A stretch of 7,605 nt of DNA from Hydrogenothermus sp. (GTDB taxonomy: Bacteria > Aquificota > Aquificia > Aquificales > Hydrogenothermaceae), in contig QNYP01000161.1 of the NCBI GenBank assembly GCA_003978675.1, positions 1 to 7,605 on the forward strand, given 5' to 3'. Made by a program: the position numbers and the translations under genes. The notes under the pieces were generated by a model, which saw nothing but the letters and a program-made list of their open reading frames with translations, was not told where the DNA came from and ran no database searches. This document shows, in pieces, positions 6,582 through 7,605 of the stretch (positions are counted from its first letter, which is position 1; each line of letters opens with the position of its first letter).

Positions 6582-7096
6582 TACTCTAAGACCTCTGTAA
6601 TCTTAAGGAATGTTTTACCTTCCTTATTCTGTAATATACCATAAGCAACCACTTTATCATTTTTTAATATTTCAACTTTACTGTTTTCTATAAAAAATTC
6701 TGATGAACTTCCTATTTCTTTAACTGTAGAAGCTGAAATCTTTTTCTTAAATATTCTAACTGAAAAACCTTTTGAAACCTTTTTTTGAACTTCTCTTTTT
6801 AAAATAACAATATCTAAAGGAGCATCTATATCAACACAAATACAGTTTTTTATATTAACAAAATCAACTATATCCTTAAGTTTAGGTGGCTGTTTAAAAA
6901 TTTCTTCATAGAACTTTTCTCCCCATTTTGTGTCATTTTTTAGATACATCTCTTTAACAAAAAATTTTGCCTTTATATATAGCTCATCTCCAAGCTTATA
7001 AAACTGCTTAGATATGTTTAACTCTTTGCAGGGGTAAACTTTTGCATTTTTAAACTTCGCTTTAATAGCCTCTATCAGATAGTTTTCATCTATCAA
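6581..7096 (-). CDS. Small protein with a possible FliN/SpoA-like C-terminus
   Basis: 171 residues, complete, with no signal peptide or membrane helix and rich in lysine; probably cytoplasmic. The only possible start is TTG at 7096, because the frame closes at a stop 10-12 bases upstream and no in-frame ATG lies near. The TTG overlaps the stop of the preceding gene (TTGA), so its translation is likely coupled. I do not recognise the first ~110 residues. The last ~55, from about FSVRIFKKKISASTVKEIG to KITEVLE, resemble a SpoA (FliN/FliM/YscQ C-terminal) domain: a strand, a short helix, 'VEIL-KNDK-VVAYGIL' matching the family pattern 'VEILVNGKLIARGEV', and a final 'LKITEVLE' matching 'VRITEIL'. 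A few residues appear missing between the two halves. If correct, it would be a divergent motor-switch or secretion C-ring component; otherwise it is a hypothetical protein. A SAF/FlgA-like protein was considered but fits less well. Confidence 0.7.
   Translation of the reverse strand: MIDENYLIEAIKAKFKNAKVYPCKELNISKQFYKLGDELYIKAKFFVKEMYLKNDTKWGEKFYEEIFKQPPKLKDIVDFVNIKNCICVDIDAPLDIVILKREVQKKVSKGFSVRIFKKKISASTVKEIGSSSEFFIENSKVEILKNDKVVAYGILQNKEGKTFLKITEVLE
6591..6596 (-). promoter_or_regulatory. Ribosome binding site of the histidine kinase gene
   Basis: On the minus strand, AGAGGT ends 9 bases before the ATG at 6581. It lies inside the last codons of the upstream gene, whose TAA stop shares one base with this ATG (TAATG). 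The site supports the chosen start and indicates translational coupling. Confidence 0.7.
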
Positions 7097-7605
7097 TTTA
7101 AAACCTTAGTTAAGAGTTTAGATAAACTTTGTAATTCTTTTGTTGATGGGTTTATAAGTATATGTTTTGATATATTTTCACTTTCAAATAAAGATTCATC
7201 AAGATATATATCTAAAGTTATATTTTCATCTAATACTTTAGCAAAAAATTTAATATTAAGCAGTTGAAGGCTATAAAACTTTGGGAGTGTAGAAGATACA
7301 GGAGATGTTTTTAGATTTAACTCATTAAACATTTTTTCAAATATGTTTTTAAAACTTTCTACAACATAACTATGTGAATTTTCTATGTTAATCATATTTT
7401 CTTTTAAAAACTCTTCCATAAATAAAATTCCATTTTCATCTAGAGAAACAAAAAATCTGTATTTATTTTCTATATCAAATCCAAAATGGGCTATTTCTGG
7501 TATAGTGTTTGCTTTTTCTATCTCAAAGTCTTTAATTAAAACAGGTAATATTGATATATTTGTTGCGGTTTTATTGAAAATTCTCAGGAATTTATATCCG
7601 TAAAA
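7093..7605 (-). CDS. Hypothetical protein, 5' end beyond the window; faintly FliM/CheC-like
   Basis: From the ATG at 7419 the frame gives 108 residues, but it also stays open upstream to the window edge: 62 more codons, starting FYGYKFLRIFNK at 7605 and running into ENGILFMEEFLKENM. An open stretch of that length is unlikely by chance in such A+T-rich DNA, and there is no good ribosome binding site before 7419, so Met at 7419 is probably internal and the gene is partial (at least 170 residues). No firm family assignment is possible. The layout of a helix (YVVESFKNIFEKMFNELN) followed by a strand pair (LNIKFFAKVLDENITLDIYL) recalls the second half of the FliM middle / CheC-type domain, and the next gene may hold a SpoA domain, which in FliM follows that domain in the same chain. 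This is a pattern impression, not a match. The stop TGA overlaps the next gene's TTG start. Confidence 0.65.
   Translation of the reverse strand, partial: FYGYKFLRIFNKTATNISILPVLIKDFEIEKANTIPEIAHFGFDIENKYRFFVSLDENGILFMEEFLKENMINIENSHSYVVESFKNIFEKMFNELNLKTSPVSSTLPKFYSLQLLNIKFFAKVLDENITLDIYLDESLFESENISKHILINPSTKELQSLSKLLTKVLN

Noticed and set aside
7385..7603. Open frame of 72 codons on the + strand at the right edge
   Set aside because: The minus strand is also open throughout and continues an operon with overlapping stops and starts, so the plus frame is a shadow.

Overview
The window is very A+T-rich bacterial DNA. A DUF505-family protein, a HisC-type aminotransferase and a sigma-54-type two-component pair occur together here. 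From memory, DUF505 is found mainly in thermophilic Aquificales and some methanogens, and together with the low G+C this suggests an Aquificales bacterium of the Sulfurihydrogenibium type (Hydrogenothermaceae). That placement is inference; no rRNA or taxonomic marker is present.

Left edge (1-1058, + strand): a histidinol-phosphate aminotransferase gene (hisC) that lacks its 5' end. In place of the missing 5' part, bases 1-103 are a perfect inverted copy of bases 280-382 from inside the same gene. This looks like a fold-back junction, either an assembly or amplification chimera at a contig end or a real rearrangement. The apparent TTG start at 102 is therefore not trustworthy.

Centre left (1059-3136, + strand): a 101-base spacer carries a textbook vegetative promoter (TTGACA, 17 bases, TATAAT) and a strong ribosome binding site. 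It drives a 650-residue soluble protein of unknown function (DUF505 family), which ends at a compact intrinsic terminator. The gene is monocistronic and looks built for high expression.

Right (3134-7605, - strand): a tightly packed operon read from the right edge leftwards. It contains (i) an unfinished hypothetical gene that runs off the window and faintly resembles the FliM/CheC fold; (ii) a 171-residue protein whose C-terminus resembles a FliN-type SpoA domain; (iii) a 678-residue membrane histidine kinase (TM region, GAF, PAS, HisKA, HATPase); and (iv) a complete NtrC-type sigma-54 response regulator. Stop and start codons overlap or lie within about 10 bases, so the four genes are probably translated in a coupled way. 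The kinase and regulator are an obvious cognate pair. If the two upstream proteins really are motor-switch-like, the pair may regulate motility or a related surface system, as FlgS/FlgR do elsewhere, but this is a hypothesis. The response-regulator gene converges on the DUF505 gene, and its stop codon lies inside the stem of the DUF505 terminator.

No tRNA, rRNA, CRISPR array, insertion sequence or phage gene was seen.
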